A stretch of 64,000 nucleotides of DNA from DASSFZ01 sp035292585. Its GTDB lineage: Bacteria; Chloroflexota; Anaerolineae; Fen-1058. The stretch lies in contig DATDPU010000101.1 of assembly GCA_035292585.1 (NCBI GenBank), forward strand, positions 1-64,000, in the 5' to 3' direction. The notes below the pieces were generated by a model that did not search any database, was not told the DNA's origin, and saw only the letters and a list, made by a program, of their open reading frames with translations. A program made the translations under genes and the position numbers. Positions 7,811 through 16,099 of the stretch are shown one piece after another. How positions within the stretch are numbered: position 1 is the stretch's first letter; each line of letters opens with the position of its first letter.

Positions 7811-8995
7811 TTATCTTTTGGCGACGCGATTGACCCAGCGGAGCGCCGCCAGCACGGCCTCGGCGTTGGCATTCACGCTCGCCGTGGCCGGCCGGCCGGG
7901 CTGAACGCCCAGCGACATCCAGCGCGCAAAGAGACTACCTTCGGTGTCGGCCGCGTTGCCTGTGGCGGGACGTAACCCCAGCGTTTCGGCCTGGCGCTGC
8001 TGCGCGTCGCTCAATAGATAATCGCGGAAAAGCCGGGCGGCTTCTTGTTCAGCATTTCGGCGACCAGAGTCGCCTCCTACCTCTGGGCCGACCCACACGG
8101 CAAACGGGAAATCGAAGGCGACCGCAGAGACGGCATAGCGCAGCACCGGCGGCTGCCAGTTAAACAACCCGCTCGCCGCGCTCAACAAGTCGGATTCGAG
8201 CAGCAAGCCGACATCGCCGGCAGACGGGCCGCGCAACGCCAACGCCCGCGCCGGTTCGAGTCCCAGATTAGCAAAACTCGGCACCGCATCGATCAGCGCC
8301 TGCGCCCACTGTTGAAAGCCGGGATCGCTGATGTCGGCCGCGGTCAGATCGTTTTTGCCATGAAACTCGGCCGCAGCCGAAAGCAGCGCCGCCAGGCCCT
8401 CACTGCTTTTATTGGGATCGGCCAGCACCATTTTAAAGAAGCCCCACTCCGCGCGCCCGCCCAGGCTTGACCAACCCTGCACGGCAAGCGCAGCTTCGTG
8501 CAGCGCCGACCAGCTCAGTCCGCCGAAGCGCGCATCGAGCGCTGCCACGCGATCTGAAAAGCTGCCCCACATCAACACCGATTGCGCGACCGAACCCTCT
8601 GCAGCAAACACATCCGGCCCGCCTGCCTGTCGCGCGCCCAGATTGGCGAGGTCGACTGCGAACGTCCCTTCGGCGATCCAGGCGGAGGGTGGGGGGCGCA
8701 ATCCGCTCGAGTTGAGCTGGTGGTAAACGCCTACGCCATCCTGTGCGACCGCACGGAGCGTGATCGGGCGGCGGTTAAGACGTTGTCCCTGCGCATTGAA
8801 CTGCGTCGCCGCCGCCGACACCCACTCGTACGCCGCCGGCGCGACGATCAGCCGAACTTCGATCGGCGAGGTGTCCACGCCGGGCAGCGCAACGTTGAAC
8901 ACGTTCGTCGCCAGCCACAGGGCGAGAGCAACGGCGATCCCGCCGCCGAGGATGGCGAGGAAACGGGCCGCTTTGCGGGTGAGGAACTGATTCAT
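7811..8995 (-). CDS. Membrane-anchored periplasmic-binding-fold protein
   Basis: The 394-residue protein has one N-terminal hydrophobic helix (FLAILGGGIAVALALWLATN) without a lipobox, and is therefore a signal anchor or secreted protein. The rest resembles a type II solute-binding protein: VRLIVAPAAYEWVSAAATQF at the first strand and AEQEAARLFRDYLLSDAQQRQAETLGLRPAT at the end. The latter is the same architecture as in the downstream VWA-containing protein, so the two look like ancient paralogues. There is no VWA domain here. The ATG at 8995 is preferred because the in-frame extension upstream lacks family-like features. The substrate is unknown. Confidence 0.75.
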   Translation of the reverse strand: MNQFLTRKAARFLAILGGGIAVALALWLATNVFNVALPGVDTSPIEVRLIVAPAAYEWVSAAATQFNAQGQRLNRRPITLRAVAQDGVGVYHQLNSSGLRPPPSAWIAEGTFAVDLANLGARQAGGPDVFAAEGSVAQSVLMWGSFSDRVAALDARFGGLSWSALHEAALAVQGWSSLGGRAEWGFFKMVLADPNKSSEGLAALLSAAAEFHGKNDLTAADISDPGFQQWAQALIDAVPSFANLGLEPARALALRGPSAGDVGLLLESDLLSAASGLFNWQPPVLRYAVSAVAFDFPFAVWVGPEVGGDSGRRNAEQEAARLFRDYLLSDAQQRQAETLGLRPATGNAADTEGSLFARWMSLGVQPGRPATASVNANAEAVLAALRWVNRVAKR

Positions 8996-9130
8996 GGAGG
9001 TATCCCAAGTCTCGACCAAACAGGTTAGAGTCACGCGCCAGCATAACACAACGGGCAGGCTCGGTCAAACATTTTGCCCGACAAGCAACTGACGGTAAGG
9101 CGCGCGAGACGGATATCAACCACACAGACG

Positions 9131-9167
9131 CGAAGGCGCCAAGACTCTGGGTGTCTCAGCGCCTTCG
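9131..9167. repeat. Hairpin repeat in the 8996-9312 gap
   Basis: CGAAGGCGC and GCGCCTTCG form a perfect 9-bp stem, with GAC/GTC bases pairing further inward. It lies in a 317-base stretch between the deformylase 3' end and the start of the binding-protein gene. It may terminate deformylase transcription (minus strand). I see no gene in the rest of this stretch. Confidence 0.5.
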
Positions 9168-9312
9168 TCGTTAAGCTCTTGGCTCATGTTCAGAACAAGT
9201 GAGTGGCTGGTAGCATAGCCCCCTGCTTGCGCCCCCTTGTGGGGTCGTGGGCGTTAACGGGCACGAGGCCCTACACTACTTGAGCAAAGCTCTTTTGTCC
9301 TATCAGGACTAG

Positions 9313-9882
9313 CTAGCCGAGGCGTTCGGCGCGAGCTTCTTCTGCTGATTCTTCTTCGGGCGGCGGAACCCGCCATAGATCTTCGGGGCGCGTGATGCGG
9401 TCGATGAAGAGGATGCCGTCGAGATGATCGATCTCGTGCTGGAAAATGCGCGCCAGCCAGCCCTCGACCTTGAGCTTGAATTTGCCGCCGGCGCGATTCA
9501 GGCCCTTCACTTCGACGGCCAGGTGCCGATCGACGCGACCGGCCCAGCCAGGGATACTCAGGCAGCCCTCCACGCCTTCGACTCTTTCTTCGGAGCGATA
9601 AGTGATTTCGGGGTTGATCACTGTGTACAGGCGCTTCTTGACCGGCTTGGGCGCCGGGCCTTCCGGTTCGGTCGGTTGTACTTCATCCTCGCCATATTCG
9701 ACGACAATCACGCGTTGGCTGACGCCGACCTGCGGCGCCGCCAAGCCCACGCCCGGCGCAGCGCGCATCGTCTCGATCAGGTCGTCGATGAGCCGGCGAA
9801 TTTCAGGCGTAGCTTTTTCAACTTTTTTCGCCTTCTTGCGCAGGACCGGCTGATCGACGACGACAATTTCACGCAGCGCCAT
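9313..9882 (-). CDS. def: Peptide deformylase
   Basis: The enzyme removes the formyl group from the initiator Met of nascent proteins. All three metal-site motifs are visible: GVGLAAPQVG (motif 1), EGCLSIPG (motif 2, Cys ligand) and QHEIDHLDG (motif 3, two His ligands and catalytic Glu). The 189-residue length is normal, with a slightly long insertion around residues 75-90 (EPEGPAPKPVKKR) and an acidic tail. The ATG at 9882 gives the expected start MALREIVVVDQPVL. This start overlaps the end of the upstream cNMP/bPH gene by 14 bases, so the two are likely co-transcribed. Confidence 0.95.
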   Translation of the reverse strand: MALREIVVVDQPVLRKKAKKVEKATPEIRRLIDDLIETMRAAPGVGLAAPQVGVSQRVIVVEYGEDEVQPTEPEGPAPKPVKKRLYTVINPEITYRSEERVEGVEGCLSIPGWAGRVDRHLAVEVKGLNRAGGKFKLKVEGWLARIFQHEIDHLDGILFIDRITRPEDLWRVPPPEEESAEEARAERLG

Positions 9883-11593
9883 CGGCTTTTCGCTCGCTTG
9901 AACCGGGAGTTTCTGATGCCTGGTAACCCGTCTTAATCTGTTCGTATACGGCAAACCAATCGCTCAACTCGGTACGGCGGCCGCGCGCCTCGTTCTCAGC
10001 CTGGCGGCGTTTGAACTGATCGACGCGCTTACTGATTTCGCCTTGTATCGCCGCCGGATTCTGTACATCGTTGAAGTTGTAGACCGCGCCCGGCACGCGC
10101 ACGATCACGTTGCCAAAGCGGAACAGGCGCGCCAGCGGCGAGGGGATGTTCACTTCCAGCGTCTGGATTTTGTCCAGTCCCGACTCCTTGCGCGTTTCCT
10201 GCAACAGGAACGGAATGCGCTGAAGGTCGATGATACGCGTGCTGGTGACGATGTACAGGTCGTTGCGCCAGTCCTCAAAGATCCAGAGCGACCAGGCGGC
10301 GAAGATCACCAGTAGGGCCAGCCAGACCAGCCAGAATTCATCCGGCAGCCCGCCCAGCGGAAACGCGCTGCTCCACCAGTTCAGCGTGGAAGCAATCGTT
10401 AAGAACAGCCCGATAAACGGGACCTTGGTTTTGCGCAACAAGGCCACCCAATGCTTGCGGTAAATAATCGAGTCGCCGCTCACTTCGCGCAGCTTGGGGA
10501 AGAAGTAACGCAGCACGCCGCCGAGAACCGAGCCGAGCGTAGCCGGCCGTTCGGCCACTGTCACCACGGGCTGGGGCGGCGCGGGGGGCTGCGGCCCCTG
10601 TTGCCCCACGCGCCGGGTGAGCTCATCGCGAATCGCTTTGCGGGCGGCGGCGCGCGCCCGCGAGCGCACCTTTTCGATCTCGCGGAAGATCAGGCTCTTC
10701 AACTGTTCCGGCTCGGGGACGTCGCGCATGGCGACACTGCCGGCGAAGGTCTCCACCCGCAGATCGCCGAAATCGAGCAGGTGCGCAATGATGCTGTTAC
10801 GCGCGAATTGAATTTCCTGGATGGTGGACAGCGGCGCTTCTTCCAACTTCTGGCGGACGCCGGGAATCTGATCGACGTGCACGACACGTTTGTTGGTCAC
10901 CACGTAAAAGTCGTCATGCCAGTCGATGAACAGGAAAAACGCGACCGCCATAAACGCTAACGCGGTTAACACCACCACGATTCCGCCGAAGATCGATATC
11001 TCCAGCAGCTGGTGAAACACCACCGCGATGATCCCCAACCCGATCAATAGCCCGATGGGAATCAACAAGCGCCGGAACAGCGCCCACTTGTGTTCGCGCA
11101 CCATCTTCACAACCGTCTCGTCGGCGGCCTGCCAACCATAATGCGGCGCAAAAAAGCGGTCGGCGTTCTCCGGCTTCATGTTAAGCCGTCCCCGCAGGCC
11201 CTGATCTTGCTGGAGCAGATCTTGGAGCGCTTTGCGTTCCAGCTCCAACACGCGCACATCGGTGAACGCGATGACCGTCACGTCGTGCGCATCGCCCAAC
11301 AAGACCGAGGCTTCTCCCAGCCAGCCCTCCGGCCCCGGCTCGCGCAGGCCGACAAAACTCTCCACACCGGCCGGATCGACGTGATACAACGAAACCTGCC
11401 CGGATAAAAGCACGTACAGGACGTTGTCCACATCGCTCTGGCGATACAATTCCGCGCCGGCTCGATAAGTTTCAAGTTGGGCGATCTCGACCAGGGCGCG
11501 CAACTCATGGTCGCGCAGCTCGGAAAACAGCGGTACCCGCCGCAGCACACCCGCCAGATATTCAGTTTCCTCTTCGGTCAGGCCAATTGGCAT
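9869..11593 (-). CDS. Membrane protein with cyclic-nucleotide-binding domain and two bacterial PH domains
   Basis: The 574-residue protein has an N-terminal cNMP-binding-like domain (residues 12-135; VPLFSELRDHELRALVEIAQ, GAELYRQSDVDNVLYVLLSG, GEASVLLGD). Two repeats of paired transmembrane helices followed by a bPH2 (YdbT-like) domain come next: FYVVTNKRVVHVDQIPG around residue 245 and LYIVTSTRIIDLQRIPF around residue 455. The cNMP pocket lacks an obvious RxA arginine motif, so ligand binding is uncertain. YdbT-type proteins are membrane proteins of unclear function. The ATG at 11593 begins with MPIGLTEEET, a natural start for the first domain. Its promoter lies so close that the mRNA may be nearly leaderless. 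Confidence 0.85.
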   Translation of the reverse strand: MPIGLTEEETEYLAGVLRRVPLFSELRDHELRALVEIAQLETYRAGAELYRQSDVDNVLYVLLSGQVSLYHVDPAGVESFVGLREPGPEGWLGEASVLLGDAHDVTVIAFTDVRVLELERKALQDLLQQDQGLRGRLNMKPENADRFFAPHYGWQAADETVVKMVREHKWALFRRLLIPIGLLIGLGIIAVVFHQLLEISIFGGIVVVLTALAFMAVAFFLFIDWHDDFYVVTNKRVVHVDQIPGVRQKLEEAPLSTIQEIQFARNSIIAHLLDFGDLRVETFAGSVAMRDVPEPEQLKSLIFREIEKVRSRARAAARKAIRDELTRRVGQQGPQPPAPPQPVVTVAERPATLGSVLGGVLRYFFPKLREVSGDSIIYRKHWVALLRKTKVPFIGLFLTIASTLNWWSSAFPLGGLPDEFWLVWLALLVIFAAWSLWIFEDWRNDLYIVTSTRIIDLQRIPFLLQETRKESGLDKIQTLEVNIPSPLARLFRFGNVIVRVPGAVYNFNDVQNPAAIQGEISKRVDQFKRRQAENEARGRRTELSDWFAVYEQIKTGYQASETPGSSERKADGAA

Positions 11594-11602
11594 CCTGCTA
11601 GA

Positions 11603-11630
11603 ATTGTACACGCCAATCCGAAATTGACAA
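11603..11630 (-). promoter_or_regulatory. Candidate promoter for the cNMP/bPH gene
   Basis: On the minus strand TTGTCA and TACAAT are separated by 16 bases. The -10 box ends ten bases before the ATG at 11593. Its -35 box overlaps that of the opposite promoter (11624-11652), so the two promoters face each other back to back. Confidence 0.55.
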
Positions 11631-11652
11631 CGTTTCACCGCCCGCCTATACT
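11624..11652 (+). promoter_or_regulatory. Sigma70-type promoter for the UPF0173 gene
   Basis: A consensus TTGACA is followed by a 17-base spacer and TATACT. The ATG at 11682 lies 30 bases beyond, with CCGGAGG as the ribosome site. This is one of the best promoter matches in the window. Confidence 0.8.
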
Positions 11653-11681
11653 CATAGCACCCTATTGCTCCGGAGGCGCTG

Positions 11682-12377
11682 ATGAAGACACAGGTTACCT
11701 GGTATGGACATGCCGCGCTAGGCATCGAGACCGGCGGCAAGCGGTTGCTATTCGACCCATTCCTCAGCGGTAATCCCGTCGCCAGCATACAGCCGGATGC
11801 GCTGACGCCGGATTACATCCTGATCTCGCACGGCCACGGCGATCATGTGGGTGATGCGGTAGAGATCGCCAGGCGCACCAGCGCCTTGATCATCAGCAAC
11901 GATGAGATCTGCCATTGGTTTGAGGAAAAACAGGGATACACTAACGTCCACGGGCAACACATCGGCGGCGGGCACGCTTACGACTTTGGTCGGGTGAAGC
12001 TGACGCCGGCGATGCACGGTTCGAGACTGCCCGACGGTTCGGATGGCGGCAATCCGGCCGGGTTCCTCCTGTATTTGACCAATGGGAAGAAGATCTACAA
12101 CGCGGCCGACACCGGGTTGTTCGGTGACATGAAGCTCATCGGCGAGGAAAAGATCGATCTGGCGTTGTTGCCCATCGGCGACAACTTCACGATGGGGCCA
12201 GATGATGCGCTGCGCGCCGTCAAACTGATCAAGCCCAAAGTGGTCATCCCCATCCACTACAACACTTTCGAGCTGCTCGCCCAGGACGCCGGCCAATGGG
12301 CCAGGCGCGTCAAGACGGCCACGCAGGGAAAGACCAGGGTCGTGATCTTGAAGCCGGGCGAAACTTACGCGCTGTAA
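11682..12377 (+). CDS. UPF0173 metal-dependent hydrolase (metallo-beta-lactamase fold)
   Basis: The 231-residue protein matches the UPF0173/YtkL family along its whole length. The metal site motif SHGHGDHVGDA is present, along with the downstream ligands MHGSR, AADTGLFGD and PIHYNTFE. The family is cytosolic and presumed to hydrolyse a small molecule, but the natural substrate is unknown. The start is well supported by a GGAGG ribosome site and a consensus promoter 30 bases upstream. It is transcribed divergently from the cNMP/bPH gene. Confidence 0.93.
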   Translation: MKTQVTWYGHAALGIETGGKRLLFDPFLSGNPVASIQPDALTPDYILISHGHGDHVGDAVEIARRTSALIISNDEICHWFEEKQGYTNVHGQHIGGGHAYDFGRVKLTPAMHGSRLPDGSDGGNPAGFLLYLTNGKKIYNAADTGLFGDMKLIGEEKIDLALLPIGDNFTMGPDDALRAVKLIKPKVVIPIHYNTFELLAQDAGQWARRVKTATQGKTRVVILKPGETYAL

Positions 12378-12474
12378 GCGCCGGTTTTAGAATTCAGCTT
12401 GCGGGTTGCAGGCATGAATGGCGCAACTCGCCCGATCATAGCTGCAATCCACTATCCGTTGACGGGAGCGGCGT

Positions 12475-12705
12475 ATGCCGGCACGTTCTAGAGGCGGAAC
12501 CGTTGTTTATTTGCAGTGGACCCCGGAAGGCGGCTTGAGCCAGACCAGCGCGACCTTCTCCTCTTTAGATGAGCTATTCGAACTGTGCCTGGCGAGCGGC
12601 GTTAAGGGTCATGTCGAAGAAATCTTTATTCAAGGCGCCGATCAGGATGGCTATACGCGCCAGGTGACCTTGACCTTCCGTGCAGCCTCAAGACCGGCAG
12701 CTTAG
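12475..12705 (+). CDS. Small hypothetical protein
   Basis: A 76-residue basic/mixed protein with no recognised domain. The segment VVYLQWTPEGGLSQTSATFSS and the end TRQVTLTFRAA look like beta strands around one helix (LDELFELCLASG). It has a GGGAG ribosome site just before the ATG and base composition like neighbouring genes, which supports real coding. It lies between the UPF0173 gene and the AT-rich region next to dnaA. I cannot assign a function. Confidence 0.55.
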   Translation: MPARSRGGTVVYLQWTPEGGLSQTSATFSSLDELFELCLASGVKGHVEEIFIQGADQDGYTRQVTLTFRAASRPAA

Positions 12706-12879
12706 CGGGGATGAGCGCTGGCAGCTCATTAACCTGTGTAGGATATAGTATAGAATTAGCCGTAGTAGTAGGGAGCGTGGAAATGTGGAGGCAAGCGCAG
12801 GGAGCCGTAAATAGAGGGGTTGATACGGCCTGCTATACTGTATTCAGCGGTCATGTATCCCAAGTGACACCTAACCACT

Positions 12880-13075
12880 CCAACTTAAATGTGAGTGACG
12901 AGTGGATATTTTCTTTGGAATTATGTTTGATTGATGGCGAAGTCAATATCTTGGATTCCAGAGTAACGCGTACCCCCATATATGGAATGCCGTTCTTACA
13001 TAACTGCCGGCCTGTTTTGAGTTATCCCCAAAGCAAACCGCTTATCCACAGTTATTAGCCACTTATCCACACTTC
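12880..13075. other. Candidate oriC half downstream of dnaA: AT-rich stretch and DnaA boxes
   Basis: The gap 12706-13209 has no convincing gene. It holds an AT-rich segment (about 12880-13000, for example ATATTTTCTTTGGAATTATG) followed by three DnaA-box-like 9-mers in the same orientation: TTATCCCCA at 13022, TTATCCACA at 13042 and TTATCCACA at 13063. The 20- and 21-base spacing places them on one face of the helix. Together with the cluster on the other side of dnaA, this is a plausible replication origin. Confidence 0.6.
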
Positions 13076-13106
13076 GGCATGCCAACTATTGGTTTCTCTG
13101 GGGTCT

Positions 13107-13146
13107 CGCTAGACAGAAAACGAGGGAGTCTGGTTGCTCCCTCGTT
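13107..13146 (-). terminator. Intrinsic terminator of dnaA
   Basis: A perfect 10-bp stem, AACGAGGGAG/CTCCCTCGTT with an 8-base loop, is followed on the minus strand by TTTTCTGTCT. It lies about 65 bases after the dnaA stop codon and separates dnaA from the DnaA-box cluster. Confidence 0.8.
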
Positions 13147-13209
13147 CTCCACGTTTTGAGCCAACCGCCCGTCGGCGGACACCCACGTGTTTGACTTCGG
13201 TTTGAGAGT

Positions 13210-14601
13210 CTAGCGGACGCTGTTTCGATTGTAAAGCCTATCACGAATCCCCAGTATCTCGCGCCGTAAATTATCGTCCTGTTCCACTTCACGAGAGATC
13301 TTCTCAACCCCGTACATCACGGTAGTATGGTCGCGGCCGCCCAAGGCCGCCCCGATCAGGGGCAAGGTCGCCTGCATTTCCTCACGGCATAAATACATGG
13401 CGACCTGGCGCGGTTTCACCAATTCCTTGCTACGGCCACGGCCGACCAGGTCTTCAGTCGGCACGTTGTAAAAACTCGCGACAGCCAGAATGATTTCGTT
13501 CACCGTCAGGCTGGAGGGGCGCGCGACCAGATCGGCCAGGGCGGCGCTCGCCGAATCGACGCTGAACGAATTGCCGGTGAGTTGCACGTAAGCGATCACC
13601 CGATTGAGCGCGCCTTCCAACTCACGGATGTTGCTCTGCACCTGGCGCGCGATGAACTCCAATACCTCGCTCGGCACCGCGGTCTGGCCTTCGGCCTTGG
13701 CGCGTAGAATGGCAATGCGGGTTTCGATATCGGGCAGCTGAATGTCGGCGATCAAGCCCCACTCGAAGCGGCTGCGCAAGCGCTCTTCGAGGGTGAGCAT
13801 GGACTTGGGCGGCCGATCGCTCGAGATGACGATCTGCTTGCCGCTGCCGTGCAGCGCGTTAAACGTGTGGAAGAACTCTTCCTGCGTCGATTCTTTACCG
13901 GCGATGAATTGGATGTCGTCGATCAGCAGCACGTCGATCGTGCGGTACTTATCGCGGAAGCCGCCGGTATCTTGCGTGCGAATGGCGTTGATCAGATCGT
14001 TCGTGAACTGTTCCGATGAGACGTACAGCACTTCCAGGCCCGAGGTCTGGCACTGGTGCCCGATCGCGTGCAAGAGATGGGTCTTGCCCAGTCCCACGCC
14101 GCCGTACAGGAACAGCGGGTTGTAGGTGCTGGCGGGCCGCTCGGCGACGGCCAGACACGCCGCATGCGCCAACCGATTGCTAGGCCCGACGACAAACGTC
14201 TCGAAGACGTACCGTGAATTCAGGTTGCCGACCATAACCGCTCTGGCATTCGATCGGGAATGTCCGTTACCGTTCGATAGCAGCGGCGCGCGGCTCGACT
14301 CGTTCGAGCCTAGCTCGCCGCCGTTGAGCAAGGCTTGCGGCTCGGCGCGCTGCTCTTCGTTCAAGACGATAAACGAGACATCGACCGAGTGGCCGAGGAT
14401 GCCGGCCAACGAGCGCTTGATGGATGACAATAGCCGGCGCTCCAGCCAGTCTTTGTTGTACGCATTCGGCACGGAGATAATGAACTCGCCGTCTTCATGC
14501 GCGAAGACTCGGGCCGGCCTGACCCAGGTATCAAACGTCGGTTTCGTCATCTGTAGCTGCAGTTCACCCAACGCGGCTTGCCAGACTTGAGCGGCCTTCA
14601 T
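13210..14601 (-). CDS. dnaA: Chromosomal replication initiator DnaA
   Basis: The 463-residue protein has the four DnaA domains: domain I (KAAQVWQAALGELQLQMTKPTFDTWV), a short domain II linker, an AAA+ domain with Walker A GGVGLGKTHLLHAIG and Walker B VLLIDDIQFIAGKE, and a C-terminal DNA-binding domain with the DnaA signature GGRDHTTVMYGVEKI. It binds DnaA boxes and opens the origin. I favour ATG at 14601, which has GGAG nine bases upstream. An ATG at 14628 (MLPRSEPIE...) is also possible. DnaA-box clusters lie on both sides, so autoregulation is likely. No dnaN gene is adjacent, unlike in many bacteria. Confidence 0.96.
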   Translation of the reverse strand: MKAAQVWQAALGELQLQMTKPTFDTWVRPARVFAHEDGEFIISVPNAYNKDWLERRLLSSIKRSLAGILGHSVDVSFIVLNEEQRAEPQALLNGGELGSNESSRAPLLSNGNGHSRSNARAVMVGNLNSRYVFETFVVGPSNRLAHAACLAVAERPASTYNPLFLYGGVGLGKTHLLHAIGHQCQTSGLEVLYVSSEQFTNDLINAIRTQDTGGFRDKYRTIDVLLIDDIQFIAGKESTQEEFFHTFNALHGSGKQIVISSDRPPKSMLTLEERLRSRFEWGLIADIQLPDIETRIAILRAKAEGQTAVPSEVLEFIARQVQSNIRELEGALNRVIAYVQLTGNSFSVDSASAALADLVARPSSLTVNEIILAVASFYNVPTEDLVGRGRSKELVKPRQVAMYLCREEMQATLPLIGAALGGRDHTTVMYGVEKISREVEQDDNLRREILGIRDRLYNRNSVR

Positions 14602-14847
14602 CTCGATAGGCTCCGAACGTGGTAACATAGTTGATGTGAAATGGGTGGTGTGCTGTGATGTGTGAACGTGAGTGGGTTCGCTCAGCTGGTTCGTGGGGCA
14701 AAAAACTGGCGGCCGATTCTCCGCCGCCAGTAAGGTGAACTGGCTGAATATTGCGCTTGCTTCCCTTAACAAGCCGATGTCCCCAGAACCCTACACGCGC
14801 GGACATTCTACAGCAAGAGTTGGGCTTTGGCAATAGACTGAAAGGAC

Positions 14848-15001
14848 TTCAACCTTAAAACTTAAATCGTTTTAAGAAAAGCGCTCGGTCGAGCACGCGC
14901 CGCCAGTTATCTTTTCGTCTTCCACCGCGCATGGTAGAATTGTCCACATCAATACCCACTTATCCACGCGATCGGGTTACTTATCCACATAGAAATCCAC
15001 A
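14848..15001. other. DnaA-box cluster and AT-rich stretch upstream of dnaA
   Basis: The 14602-15064 gap between the divergent dnaA and rmlB genes holds an AT-rich run (14848-14880, ending TTAAAACTTAAATCGTTTTA) and a row of DnaA-box-like 9-mers: TTGTCCACA at 14940, TTATCCACG at 14960, TTATCCACA at 14981 and a weaker AAATCCACA at 14993. The first three are spaced 20 and 21 bases apart, the same as downstream of dnaA. It may be part of oriC and also the dnaA operator. Confidence 0.6.
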
Positions 15002-15064
15002 TTAGCTGAGGATAGCCCCAAAAATGACCGTCATTCAACGTGTCCCCAGGAGAGGACAAACGCG

Positions 15065-16099
15065 ATGAAGAATCTGCTGATCACCGGTGGCGCAGGCTTC
15101 ATAGGTTCCAATTATGTGCGTTACGCGCTTGAGCACCATCCCGATTACCACGTCGTGGTTTATGATAAACTAACCTACGCGGGCAATCTGGATAACTTGC
15201 TCGACGTGGCGGAGCGCTTCGCGGGTCGCTATACCTTCGTGCGCGGCGATATCTGCCATGCGGCGGATGTCGCCAAGACAATCCGTGAACACGGCATTGA
15301 CACGTTGATCAACTTTGCCGCCGAGACGCACGTCGATCGCTCGTTGATGGCGCCGGGGCACTTTATCCAAACCGATGTCTACGGCACCTTCGTCTTGCTC
15401 GAAGCGGCCAAGACCTTCGGCCTGGAGCGCTATCACCAGGTGTCCACCGACGAAGTTTACGGCCAGGTGCTCGCCGGCTCGTCGAAAGAGACCGACCCGC
15501 TCGAAACGCGCAGCCCATACTCCGCCAGCAAAGCCGGCGGCGACTTGATGGTGCACGCCTACTTCGCCTCGTTCGGCCTGCCGGTGACGATCACCCGAGG
15601 CAGCAACAACATCGGCCCGTACCAGTATCCCGAAAAAGCCGTGCCGCTGTTCATCACCAACGCCATCGACGACCAGCCGATTCCTTTATATGGCGATGGT
15701 CTCCAACAACGCGATTATCAATACGTCGTCGATCACTGCGAAGGGATCGACGTGGTGCTGCACCAGGGCCGGCTCGGCGAGGCGTACAACCTGGGCACGG
15801 GCGCTGAGACGACGAACATCGTCATGGCCAAGCTGATCTGCGATCTGCTGGGCAAGCCGCACGCGCTGATCCGCCGGGTTGCGGATCGCCCCGGCCACGA
15901 TCGGCGTTACGCGCTCGACGTGAGCAAGATCGGCGGGCTGGGCTGGGAAAGCCGGCATGCCTTCGCCGAGGCGTTGGAGAAAACCGTCAGGTGGTACGTC
16001 GACAACGAATGGTGGTGGCGCAAGCTGAAAAGCGGCGAGTATCTGGAGTATTACAAGCAGCAGTACGGCGACCGGCTGGAAAAGAGCGAGGCGCTGTGA
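15065..16099 (+). CDS. rfbB: dTDP-glucose 4,6-dehydratase
   Basis: This enzyme converts dTDP-glucose to dTDP-4-keto-6-deoxyglucose, an early step toward dTDP-rhamnose and other deoxysugars for surface glycans. It is an extended SDR protein of 344 residues. It has the NAD motif GGAGFIGSNYVRY, the catalytic region STDEVYG, the SDR motif YSASKAGGD (Tyr and Lys) and the substrate loop SNNIGPYQYPEKAVPLFI. The length is normal. AGGAG lies upstream of the ATG. No other rhamnose genes are beside it. The stop codon overlaps the GTG start of the NACHT-FGE gene. Confidence 0.94.
   Translation: MKNLLITGGAGFIGSNYVRYALEHHPDYHVVVYDKLTYAGNLDNLLDVAERFAGRYTFVRGDICHAADVAKTIREHGIDTLINFAAETHVDRSLMAPGHFIQTDVYGTFVLLEAAKTFGLERYHQVSTDEVYGQVLAGSSKETDPLETRSPYSASKAGGDLMVHAYFASFGLPVTITRGSNNIGPYQYPEKAVPLFITNAIDDQPIPLYGDGLQQRDYQYVVDHCEGIDVVLHQGRLGEAYNLGTGAETTNIVMAKLICDLLGKPHALIRRVADRPGHDRRYALDVSKIGGLGWESRHAFAEALEKTVRWYVDNEWWWRKLKSGEYLEYYKQQYGDRLEKSEAL

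Noticed and set aside
6048..7904. A long open frame opposite the PBP-VWA gene
   Set aside because: It is a shadow of the sense gene, which has a signal peptide and a complete VWA domain.
8250..8265. A tRNA T-arm-like word GGTTCGAGTCCC
   Set aside because: It is within a coding sequence and no acceptor or anticodon stems pair around it.
12711..13058. An open frame of 115 codons downstream of the small gene at 12475
   Set aside because: The region is AT-rich, the frame lacks protein-like features, and it coincides with the likely origin region and DnaA boxes.
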